Of a stretch of DNA of 5,649 bases, positions 1 through 5,188 are shown one piece after another. Origin of the DNA: Candidatus Aerophobus profundus SCGC AAA252-L23 (lineage in GTDB: Bacteria > Aerophobota > Aerophobia > Aerophobales > Aerophobaceae); assembly GCA_000402295.1 (NCBI GenBank), contig AQRW01000002.1, positions 1 through 5,649 of the forward strand. The letters are read 5' to 3'. How positions within the stretch are numbered: position 1 is the stretch's first letter; every line of letters starts with the position of its first letter. A model generated the notes under the pieces. The model did not search any database, was not told the DNA's origin, and saw nothing but the letters and a program-made list of their open reading frames with translations. The translations under genes were made by a program, and so were the position numbers.

Positions 1-22
1 GAGTCGTTACTACTCTCATCAT
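1..22 (-). CDS. possible start of the next operon gene (partial)
   Basis: Two adjacent ATG codons (22-20 and 19-17, minus strand) lie 22 bases after the stop of the UroD-like gene. An AGGA sequence sits about 6 bases in front of the first ATG, which is good Shine-Dalgarno spacing. The frame stays open to the window edge and would read M-M-R-V-V-T-T. Only seven codons are visible, so no family can be assigned. Close spacing and same strand suggest a further operon member. It could equally be a chance ATG in intergenic DNA. Confidence 0.3.
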
Positions 23-44
23 CCAGTTTCCTAAAACCCCTTCT

Positions 45-1172
45 CTATTGGAAGCCTCTTCCCCATCCTTGATGGGGAGAGAAAATAATAGGATAAGTTC
101 CGTATTTTTTAACCGCTTCAAAATACGCGTATATATTTTGCAAAGGAGTATCAGGCTGAATATTATGAGCAGGAGCAATAATAAATCCTCCTCCTTCTCC
201 AGCTTGAGCTACTCTCAATTTGACTTCTTCTTCTACTTCTTGAACACTTCCAAATGGCAATATCTTTTGTTCATCGACTCCTCCGAAAAATACCAATTTA
301 TCTCCAAATTTGCGCTTAAGTCTTCCAAGCTCCATTCCCTTCGCCTGAGGTTGAATGGGATTTAACACATCTACACCTATTTCAATGAGGTCGGGGATAA
401 TAGAAACAATGGAACCGCAAGAGTGATATGCCATTTCTACCTTTGGATTCATCCTTTTCAATTCTTTGAAAAGATGCTGCATGCGTGGCTTAAATACTTC
501 GCGCCATAGATTGGGGGAAATCATCATCCCCTTTTGGGTACCAAAATCATCCCCAGTCCAAATCATATCCACCCCTAATTCTATCATTTTCTTACCGCAA
601 GCAAAATGATATTCTAACACCTTATCCATGAGAGCAAAAACATAAGGTTTCTCCACAACTAAGTCCATAAAGAACTTCTCCATTCCCACTAAATTCCAGG
701 ATAATTCAAAAATAGTAGTTTCTAAATCTCCCACTATGGCAAAGTTTTCCTTATAGCGCCTTATCTGTTTTTCAGCAAGATCCCATCTCCCAGCAGCTAA
801 TGGATCAGGCATTCTAAATCTACTAACTTCTTCTGCAGTCTCTATTGTAGTTAAGGGTCTTTTTATTATTTCATCGTATAAGCCAACTTTTTTGTACACA
901 AAACCAAACTCATCAATTAGATTACTACCTTTCCAATATGTAGGATTATACTTAGCTCTTGTAGGCCCTATCAATACTGCATCATTTCCTAATTCAAGTA
1001 AAATTTCTGTGTAAGAAATGCGGTCTGAAAGCCAGGAATCTTTTGGTTTCCAGGGAAGATTCATCTCCCTACCTAATTTTTCCGCTACTTGAGGAGTAAG
1101 AGTAGCAAGCACAGGTACTCGATCAGGCTCTTCATGATTAAGAGAAGCTAAAAATCTTTCTCTTGCAGTCAT
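45..1172 (-). CDS. uroporphyrinogen decarboxylase-superfamily protein (UroD/MtaA-like, not HemE)
   Basis: This is a 375-residue protein of the UroD superfamily (PF01208), a TIM-barrel fold that includes heme-pathway HemE and the cobamide-dependent methyltransferases MtaA, MtbA and CmuA. Visible landmarks are the N-terminal TARERFLASLNHEEPDRVPV typical of the non-HemE members, GDDFGTQ at 207-213, the HSCG motif with H250 and C252 where methyltransferases place zinc ligands, GGVD at 297-300 and APAHNIQPDTP at 333-343. The Arg-rich N-terminal HemE substrate motif is absent. The distal zinc cysteine of MtaA/MtbA is not seen; H336 is in that general region. I chose the ATG at 1172 because AAAGGAG lies 8 bases upstream and the family starts there; the open frame reaches 1268, but that would overlap the permease gene. 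It follows the permease by 34 bases, so it is probably co-transcribed and may process the imported sugar or a methyl group from it (inference). The final 12 or so residues, after KKYGTYPI, look like an extra tail. Family assignment is secure; substrate is unknown. Confidence 0.9.
   Translation of the reverse strand: MTARERFLASLNHEEPDRVPVLATLTPQVAEKLGREMNLPWKPKDSWLSDRISYTEILLELGNDAVLIGPTRAKYNPTYWKGSNLIDEFGFVYKKVGLYDEIIKRPLTTIETAEEVSRFRMPDPLAAGRWDLAEKQIRRYKENFAIVGDLETTIFELSWNLVGMEKFFMDLVVEKPYVFALMDKVLEYHFACGKKMIELGVDMIWTGDDFGTQKGMMISPNLWREVFKPRMQHLFKELKRMNPKVEMAYHSCGSIVSIIPDLIEIGVDVLNPIQPQAKGMELGRLKRKFGDKLVFFGGVDEQKILPFGSVQEVEEEVKLRVAQAGEGGGFIIAPAHNIQPDTPLQNIYAYFEAVKKYGTYPIIFSPHQGWGRGFQ
56..81. 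repeat. hairpin in the 3' end of the UroD-like gene
   Basis: Inverted repeat inside the coding sequence: CCCCATC (61-67) pairs with GATGGGG (71-77) around a 3-base loop. After a one-base bulge at 60, CTCT (56-59) pairs with AGAG (78-81). It encodes part of the protein's C-terminal tail (SPHQGWGR). No U-run follows it in either direction, so it does not look like an intrinsic terminator. Confidence 0.45.
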
Positions 1173-1180
1173 TTTTCCTT

Positions 1181-1187
1181 CTCCTTT
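1181..1187 (-). promoter_or_regulatory. ribosome binding site of the UroD-like gene
   Basis: AAAGGAG on the minus strand, 8 bases before the ATG at 1172. It decides the start: the in-frame ATG at 1190 overlaps the region just before this site and has no Shine-Dalgarno of its own, and the 1268 ATG lies inside the permease gene. Confidence 0.75.
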
Positions 1188-1206
1188 CATAAAGATATAG
1201 CGACGT

Positions 1207-2076
1207 TTAACCTTTTGTTGCACCCGCCAGTATACCGCGCCTGATATGCTGATGGGCAAATCCGACAACGACGAGCACTGGAAATAGGGTAATTAAAGTT
1301 GCCACGGCAAGCTGATTCCACCAGGTGTTGAACTCTGTTATGTAGGTCGCAAGACCAAGAGGAACAGTAAACTTCTCTCTGCTGCTGAGTAAAATTAATG
1401 CGAAGGGATAATCACCCCAACTTATCAGGAAAGAAAATATTGCCGAAGTGGCCAGTCCGATTCGTGTCAGAGGAAGAACAATCCTTACAAAGGCCTTAAA
1501 CCGGGTGCATCCATCCATCAACGCTGCTTCTTCTAAATCAATTGGTATTGATCGAAAGTTGCCGACTGACAACCATACAAGAAAGGGCAGCACCAATGCC
1601 GTATGGGCAAATACCAATCCCAACAGCTTGTCGTACAATCCCAGACGAAGCACAATACCAGCGAGCGGTATCATAATAACCGGACCCGGCAACATTAGTG
1701 CGAGTAATGTTACTAGCAAGAGAGCGTTCATACCTCGAGATGGAAAGCGGGCAAATCCGTATCCCGCAAGAGCCGAAACCGATGTGGCTAGTATTGATGT
1801 GAGCAGCCCCACAAAAAAACTGTTAGCCAAAAATTGATACCACGGCATAGACTGCTCACTGCCGGCGATCACATTTTTCCACACCTCAAGTGTTGGGTTT
1901 TCTATGGTCCATGTTGGAGGGATTTTATAAACCTCGAGGTTGTCTTTGAATGAATTATCGACCAGCCACAAGATTGGAAAAAGCACTGTCACTAGCATAA
2001 GAAGAAGTACCAACCAAAACAGAACGCTACGAAAAGTCAGAGATTGTACCAGATAATGTCCCGATCTATCATTCAT
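1207..2076 (-). CDS. carbohydrate ABC transporter permease, MalG/UgpE type
   Basis: A 289-residue inner-membrane subunit of a CUT1-type sugar importer. About six hydrophobic segments are visible, beginning near residues 17-38. They include 90-108 and 119-147, and the last is near 267-283. The coupling loop that contacts the ATPase is intact: EAALMDG at 183-189 followed by LP at 201-202, matching the EAA-G-LP signature. The tail (RRGILAGATKG) is characteristic of the MalG-type partner. The start was set at the ATG at 2076, which shares one base with the TAA of the preceding permease (TAATG) and has GGAGGG 7 bases upstream. A GTG at 2091 is in frame but would bury that Shine-Dalgarno in coding sequence. 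It should form a heterodimer with the adjacent MalF-type permease. The sampled line 1741-1800 is about 52% GC, well above the downstream UroD-like gene. Family is certain; the transported sugar cannot be read from the sequence. Confidence 0.95.
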   Translation of the reverse strand: MNDRSGHYLVQSLTFRSVLFWLVLLLMLVTVLFPILWLVDNSFKDNLEVYKIPPTWTIENPTLEVWKNVIAGSEQSMPWYQFLANSFFVGLLTSILATSVSALAGYGFARFPSRGMNALLLVTLLALMLPGPVIMIPLAGIVLRLGLYDKLLGLVFAHTALVLPFLVWLSVGNFRSIPIDLEEAALMDGCTRFKAFVRIVLPLTRIGLATSAIFSFLISWGDYPFALILLSSREKFTVPLGLATYITEFNTWWNQLAVATLITLFPVLVVVGFAHQHIRRGILAGATKG

Positions 2077-2957
2077 TATTCTTCCCTCCACACACGTTTG
2101 AAGACTGTGAGATAGACCAACGTCATGGACAGGACAAACCCAAAATATATCACCGAGGCGGCTGATGCCGCACTTTCTTTGTAAAATCGAAAGTTAAGCT
2201 TATATATGTACGTTGATAAGATTTCTGTCGCACGTCCCGGCCCTCCACCGGTCATTAAATGAACGATCGCCAAGTTCTGTGTCACCCACATCATAGTCAG
2301 AAGAAAACCAATAATTAGAGGATACTTCAGGAGCGGAAGCACAATATATCGTAAACGACTGATGAAATTTGTACCATCAATCTCCCCGGCTTCAAATATT
2401 TCCAAGGGTATTGCCTTGTAACTGGATTGCACCAGTAAAGCTCCCAAGGGAGAAATTCGCCAGGCCATTACAAATATAACCACGGGAAACGCAAGCTGCT
2501 CGGTTCCTAACCAGTCAACCTTCTCTTTAATGAGCCCTGCTTTTTCCAGAAGAGGATTCAGAATACCGATGTTTGCGTCAAAAATCCAATCCCAAATAGC
2601 TGCAACAACTACATCTGGAGCGATAAAGGGAATGAGTATCAGAAGACTGACCATTTTGATGATTCTATTTTCTCCCTGGGCAATTATGATTCCAATAATA
2701 CTTCCAAAAAACATGCCTAAAACAGGAGTGCAAATAGACCATATAACTGTGTTTTTTAATGCAACTTGAAAAACCGGAGTAGTAAAAAGACGTTTGTAGG
2801 TCTCAAACCATACAAATTCAAAATGAGCCTTTGTCAATATACGATTGTAAAAGCTTATTCTGAAAGCCTCGAATATTGGATAAAAAATAAAGAGGCCTAT
2901 AATTACCATTGCCGGTATAATCAGAATATAACCCAAATACCTTTCTTTGCTCAGCAT
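2076..2957 (-). CDS. carbohydrate ABC transporter permease, MalF/UgpA type
   Basis: A 293-residue inner-membrane subunit of a CUT1 sugar importer. The N-terminus (ERYLGYILIIPAMVIIGLF) and the MTGGGPGRATEILSTYIYK segment at 235-253 are hallmarks of the UgpA/MalF side of the heterodimer. Six hydrophobic segments can be followed, roughly at 8-30, 71-93, 101-122, 156-178, 212-233 and 265-285. The coupling loop is present at 189-208 but reads EAGEIDG rather than EAAxxDG, still followed by LP at 207-208. The start is the least certain of the operon: ATG at 2957 gives the normal family N-terminus but has only a weak Shine-Dalgarno (GGGTG). The frame stays open up to 3017, but that extension would translate the hairpin at 2983-3025. 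Its stop overlaps the next permease start by one base, implying translational coupling. Confidence 0.94.
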   Translation of the reverse strand: MLSKERYLGYILIIPAMVIIGLFIFYPIFEAFRISFYNRILTKAHFEFVWFETYKRLFTTPVFQVALKNTVIWSICTPVLGMFFGSIIGIIIAQGENRIIKMVSLLILIPFIAPDVVVAAIWDWIFDANIGILNPLLEKAGLIKEKVDWLGTEQLAFPVVIFVMAWRISPLGALLVQSSYKAIPLEIFEAGEIDGTNFISRLRYIVLPLLKYPLIIGFLLTMMWVTQNLAIVHLMTGGGPGRATEILSTYIYKLNFRFYKESAASAASVIYFGFVLSMTLVYLTVFKRVWREE

Positions 2958-2982
2958 AAGGATGCACCCAATAATTGAACAT

Positions 2983-3025
2983 TCAAGCATGTGATGGGAA
3001 TCTATAGTCCCCATCACATGCTTGA
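2983..3025 (-). promoter_or_regulatory. perfect 16-bp intercistronic hairpin
   Basis: TCAAGCATGTGATGGG (2983-2998) is an exact inverted repeat of CCCATCACATGCTTGA (3010-3025), with an 11-base loop. It fills most of the 83-base gap between the binding-protein stop (3041) and the permease start (2957). Neither side carries a U-run, so it does not look like a standard intrinsic terminator. Hairpins at this position in sugar ABC operons, as between malE and malF, can protect the upstream mRNA from 3' decay and reduce downstream expression. That would give the excess of binding protein over permease such systems need. The structure is seen directly; the role is inferred. Confidence 0.75.
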
Positions 3026-3040
3026 CTTCTTAATTACTTC

Positions 3041-4372
3041 CTATTCAGCATACTGATCAAGCACTATCTGGCACTGCCATTGTGCTTCATTAAGAGCTTC
3101 TTGTGGGGATGCTTTGCCCAGGAATACCGCATGGATTGCATCTGAAATATAGGTATACATCTCACCAAGGCCCCGAAACGCAGGTCCTGAAATGGCACCT
3201 TGGAAAAGTTTTCCCTCCTCATACAACTGATACAGGAAGGGGTTATATTTCTCGAATGCTGGGTTATCGTATGCGACGTGACCGGCCGGCACTCGACCTC
3301 TGATCGGGTACCCACCCCATGCCTGGAGCACTTCAGGAGTGGCAAAGAAATCAACCAGCTTGACTGCCGCATCTTTCTCCTTGGAATCCGCGATGAGCAT
3401 GAGATCGCTTCCACCCTGAAGTGTCGCGCTCACTGCAGAATAGTCTCCTGTTACCTTGTCCGGTCCAGGCATAAGAGAAAGTGAAAACACCGCATCCGGG
3501 GGTGCACCGAGGTCGAACAGAATACCATGAACCCAGTCCTTGCCAAAAGCGAACCCAGCCTTCTCCTGGACGATGAGTTTCAAAGCATCGACATAGTCGG
3601 TCTGCATTGCACCAGGCTGGATGAGATCCTTATCACGCAACTTTTCGTAGAACTTCAACGCATCTACAACACCGGGTCCATTGATGACCACCTTTTCCCC
3701 GTTCGGGCTCAGCCACCTTCCACCGTTCTGATAGGCTATGTCCATGAAAGACATCATATCATTGGTCGCCTTGGAAGCGGAGAGGGACACCCCATAAAAT
3801 CCGGCATCTTTCAATTTGTAGCAGTAATCGATCATCTCAGACCATGTTCTCGGCGACTTGTTTGGGTCAAGCCCTGCCTTTTCAAAAACTTTGGGTGAGA
3901 AAACAATCATGGGGCCCATAGCACAGTAGGGGGTAATACCATACTTATGACCCTTATAGGTGGACACTTCATTCCATATTTCCTTTACGAAGAGAGGTTT
4001 CCACTTCTCATAATACTTTGGAAACTCCTCATCATAAGCCGTTAGTATTCCCATCTCCACCATGTTCGGTACTTCAAAAGAGTCATTCATAATAACATCA
4101 GGTAAGCTTTTCTGTCTGTACGCGACGACGAGCTTTTCCAGACGAGAATCCCATGGGAAATGCGTCCTTTTTACTACAATTTCTGGATTGGCCTTTTCAA
4201 AATTCGCAACCACTTCAGGAATATATTTCAACTCACTGTCCAGACCCCCGAAATGCCACAACTTAATCTCTACAGTTTTTCCAGGCCCTGCGAACACCGT
4301 TCCTGCACTTACAAAAAACAGGAATAGCACAATAAGTAACAATGCCATTGTTTTGTGGCGCCACAGTTTCAT
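3041..4372 (-). CDS. sugar ABC transporter substrate-binding protein
   Basis: A 443-residue extracytoplasmic solute-binding protein of the MalE/UgpB-like group (SBP_bac_1 type). Residues 1-28 are a clear signal peptide: basic K/R/H residues, a hydrophobic core LLLIVLFLFF, and a VFA cleavage site after A28. There is no lipobox cysteine, so the protein should be free in the periplasm. The mature part begins with VEIKLWHFGG, followed by the usual PEVVANFEKANPEIVVKR strand-helix pair, and a central LPDVIMNDSFEVPNMVEMGIL segment. It ends with the family-typical GKASPQEALNEAQWQCQIVLDQ helix. Start at 4372 is supported by AAGGAGGT 7 bases upstream and by the position of the signal peptide; the frame opens further to 4417 but without reason to use it. 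It is the first gene of the operon, and the following permeases are separated from it by a strong hairpin. No ligand-specific residues can be named, so the sugar is unknown. Confidence 0.95.
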   Translation of the reverse strand: MKLWRHKTMALLLIVLFLFFVSAGTVFAGPGKTVEIKLWHFGGLDSELKYIPEVVANFEKANPEIVVKRTHFPWDSRLEKLVVAYRQKSLPDVIMNDSFEVPNMVEMGILTAYDEEFPKYYEKWKPLFVKEIWNEVSTYKGHKYGITPYCAMGPMIVFSPKVFEKAGLDPNKSPRTWSEMIDYCYKLKDAGFYGVSLSASKATNDMMSFMDIAYQNGGRWLSPNGEKVVINGPGVVDALKFYEKLRDKDLIQPGAMQTDYVDALKLIVQEKAGFAFGKDWVHGILFDLGAPPDAVFSLSLMPGPDKVTGDYSAVSATLQGGSDLMLIADSKEKDAAVKLVDFFATPEVLQAWGGYPIRGRVPAGHVAYDNPAFEKYNPFLYQLYEEGKLFQGAISGPAFRGLGEMYTYISDAIHAVFLGKASPQEALNEAQWQCQIVLDQYAE

Positions 4373-4379
4373 CTTAACA

Positions 4380-4387
4380 ACCTCCTT
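4380..4387 (-). promoter_or_regulatory. strong ribosome binding site of the binding-protein gene
   Basis: AAGGAGGT on the minus strand, 7 bases from the ATG at 4372, an almost complete match to the anti-Shine-Dalgarno sequence. It is stronger than the sites of the permease genes, which fits high expression of the binding protein. Confidence 0.85.
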
Positions 4388-4483
4388 ATGAAATTTTGTT
4401 ACTGCAACTGAATACACCAGAAGTTGGTTATGTTTTCACCCCCTTTCATAATTTATTGAGTTCTCTCGGAAAGTCTTTTCCCC

Positions 4484-4512
4484 TCCCTGCTCAGTATTTC
4501 GCTGATCAGGGA
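4484..4512 (-). promoter_or_regulatory. imperfect inverted repeat in the operon leader
   Basis: On the plus strand TCCCTGCTCAG (4484-4494) faces CTGATCAGGGA (4502-4512), eleven pairs with one mismatch and a 7-base spacer. It lies between the candidate promoter and the binding-protein start, about 110 bases upstream of the ATG. It could be an operator for a repressor of the sugar operon or an RNA stem in the leader. No regulator gene is in the window, and the sequence is not one I recognise as a known operator. Confidence 0.4.
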
Positions 4513-4529
4513 TAATTCCATCACCCCCA

Positions 4530-4558
4530 TAAATTAGCAATCTTAGGAATTTTGTCAA
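4530..4558 (-). promoter_or_regulatory. candidate sigma70-type promoter of the transport operon
   Basis: A perfect TTGACA lies at 4558-4553 (minus strand). After 16-18 bases comes an A/T-rich hexamer (TAATTT at 4536-4531 or ATTTAT nearby), a poor match to TATAAT. This would place the transcript start near 4524 and give a leader of roughly 150 bases. It sits about 30 bases inside the IS-like terminal repeat at 4591-4615. Supported only by sequence resemblance and position. Confidence 0.35.
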
Positions 4559-4590
4559 TTTTTTCTCCCAAAGAATTTAGTACCTTATAG

Positions 4591-4615
4591 TGTCCGACCA
4601 ATGGGGTCCACCCCA
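4591..4615 (-). repeat. solitary IS3-family-type terminal inverted repeat
   Basis: Read on the minus strand it begins TGGGGTGGACCCC and ends TCGGACA. It matches the terminus of the IS element at 5164-5188 at 20 of 25 positions, including the outer TGG, the ACCCC block and the inner GGACA. The orientation means the element's interior would have been toward lower coordinates, where the operon leader now lies. No transposase sequence is recognisable there, so this is best read as a remnant end of a related but not identical element. The outer 14 bases are also nearly self-complementary (TGGGGT and ACCCCA), so chance similarity is not fully excluded. Confidence 0.55.
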
Positions 4616-5056
4616 TATTTTTGAGAAACTAATCAGTAGTAAATTTGCAACCGGGGCAGATAGTAAGTTTCACCGGAATACCCAAACCCGCAATAAAATT
4701 ACCTGAGAGCACCATATATGAATCGCTCAGACATCGACTAACCTCTTTTGTCGTCTAAATACCAAACAGGCAGAGATTGGTCCATTTTCGCGGTGCCACG
4801 TCTCCAGCCCACATCAGCTTTCGTATTCCTGATAGTAGAGAACTTTACTAAATTCTATTTTCTTGAATCCTCACACCTGGTAAGAAAAATCAATTATTTA
4901 ACATTTTTTGTCCAAAGTTGACCAACGGTAAAGGAAGAATATAATAGGTTCTAGTAGGAAAAGGAAACAAGCTATAGTATCCAAGTAGAAGTTACGGGCA
5001 AGAAAGAAGACCGGAAAGGTATTATTTATAAATTTCAAGTCCAAGGAAAATCTATT
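4616..5056. other. intergenic stretch without a recognised gene
   Basis: This 441-base stretch separates the lone IS-type repeat from the broken small gene at 5057. All frames I read are interrupted or give unrecognisable products. The longest minus-strand frame (down from 5173) is antisense to the pseudogene, starts inside the IS terminus and is Phe-rich without a family pattern. A 28-codon minus-strand frame (4715-4629) ends in a CPGC motif but has no good ribosome site. The region looks like decayed accessory DNA. I see no RNA gene, CRISPR array or terminator in it. Confidence 0.5.
5043..5047 (+). promoter_or_regulatory. ribosome binding site of the broken small gene
   Basis: AAGGA on the plus strand, 9 bases before the ATG at 5057. 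It supports the choice of 5057 as the original start of the pseudogene. Confidence 0.4.
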
Positions 5057-5163
5057 ATGATTTTGTTTCTCCATCACGCCGTTGAAAGGATGAAGAAATG
5101 AAATCTCAGAGAGGAAATGCTGGGAGAAACACTTGCTGACCCAGAAGAAGTCTTGCTTGGACA
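5057..5163 (+). pseudogene. DUF4258-like small gene, broken by a nonsense codon and an IS insertion
   Basis: From the ATG at 5057 the frame reads MILFLHHAVERMKK, then TGA at 5099-5101, then NLREEMLGETLADPEEVLLGH up to the IS edge. The HHAVERMKK-x-NL...ADPEEVL pattern resembles the DUF4258 family, whose members carry an N-terminal HA-ER motif and a later x-P-x-x-V segment. They often sit in small two-gene modules reminiscent of toxin-antitoxin pairs. A tryptophan codon (TGG) is the natural residue at the TGA, so one G-to-A change would explain the stop. The IS3-family element begins at 5164, within codon 36, and removes the rest. The start has an AAGGA site and overlaps the TGA of an upstream frame as ATGA. 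The family call rests on remembered pattern only, and the intact length is unknown. Convergent with the IS transposase. Confidence 0.45.
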
Positions 5164-5188
5164 TGGAGTGCACCCCTATGGTTGGACA
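5164..5188 (-). repeat. terminal inverted repeat of the IS3-family element
   Basis: On the plus strand it begins TGGAGTGCACCCC and ends TTGGACA, the usual IS3-family pattern with TG at the tip. It contains the stop codon and last codons of the transposase. A diverged copy in opposite orientation lies at 4591-4615. Confidence 0.75.

Noticed and set aside
56..81. Intrinsic terminator at the end of the UroD-like gene
   Set aside because: The stem is inside the coding sequence and no U-run follows it on either strand.
1173..1268. N-terminal extension of the UroD-like protein up to an ATG at 1268
   Set aside because: It overlaps the end of the permease gene by 62 bases, has no family-like residues, and the ATG at 1172 has a good Shine-Dalgarno site.
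2958..3017. N-terminal extension of the MalF-type permease
   Set aside because: It would translate one arm and the loop of the perfect hairpin, and family members begin near the ATG at 2957.
3064..3484. Alternative open frames on both strands inside the binding-protein gene
   Set aside because: They are shadows of the real gene; no family patterns or ribosome sites.
4453..4521. A 22-codon leader peptide in the operon leader (MELSLISEILSREGK...)
   Set aside because: No properly spaced Shine-Dalgarno, probably at or near the transcript start, and no run of regulatory codons.
4629..4715. A 28-codon minus-strand frame ending in a zinc-ribbon-like CPGC motif
   Set aside because: Too short, no convincing ribosome site and only one Cys pair; kept as part of the unassigned stretch.
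5099..5101. TGA read as tryptophan (alternative genetic code)
   Set aside because: The intact genes use TGG for Trp throughout and nothing else in the window supports recoding; the gene is cut by the IS anyway, so decay is simpler.
4898..5173. A 91-codon minus-strand open frame
   Set aside because: It starts inside the IS terminus, runs antisense to the pseudogene, is rich in Phe and matches no pattern I know.
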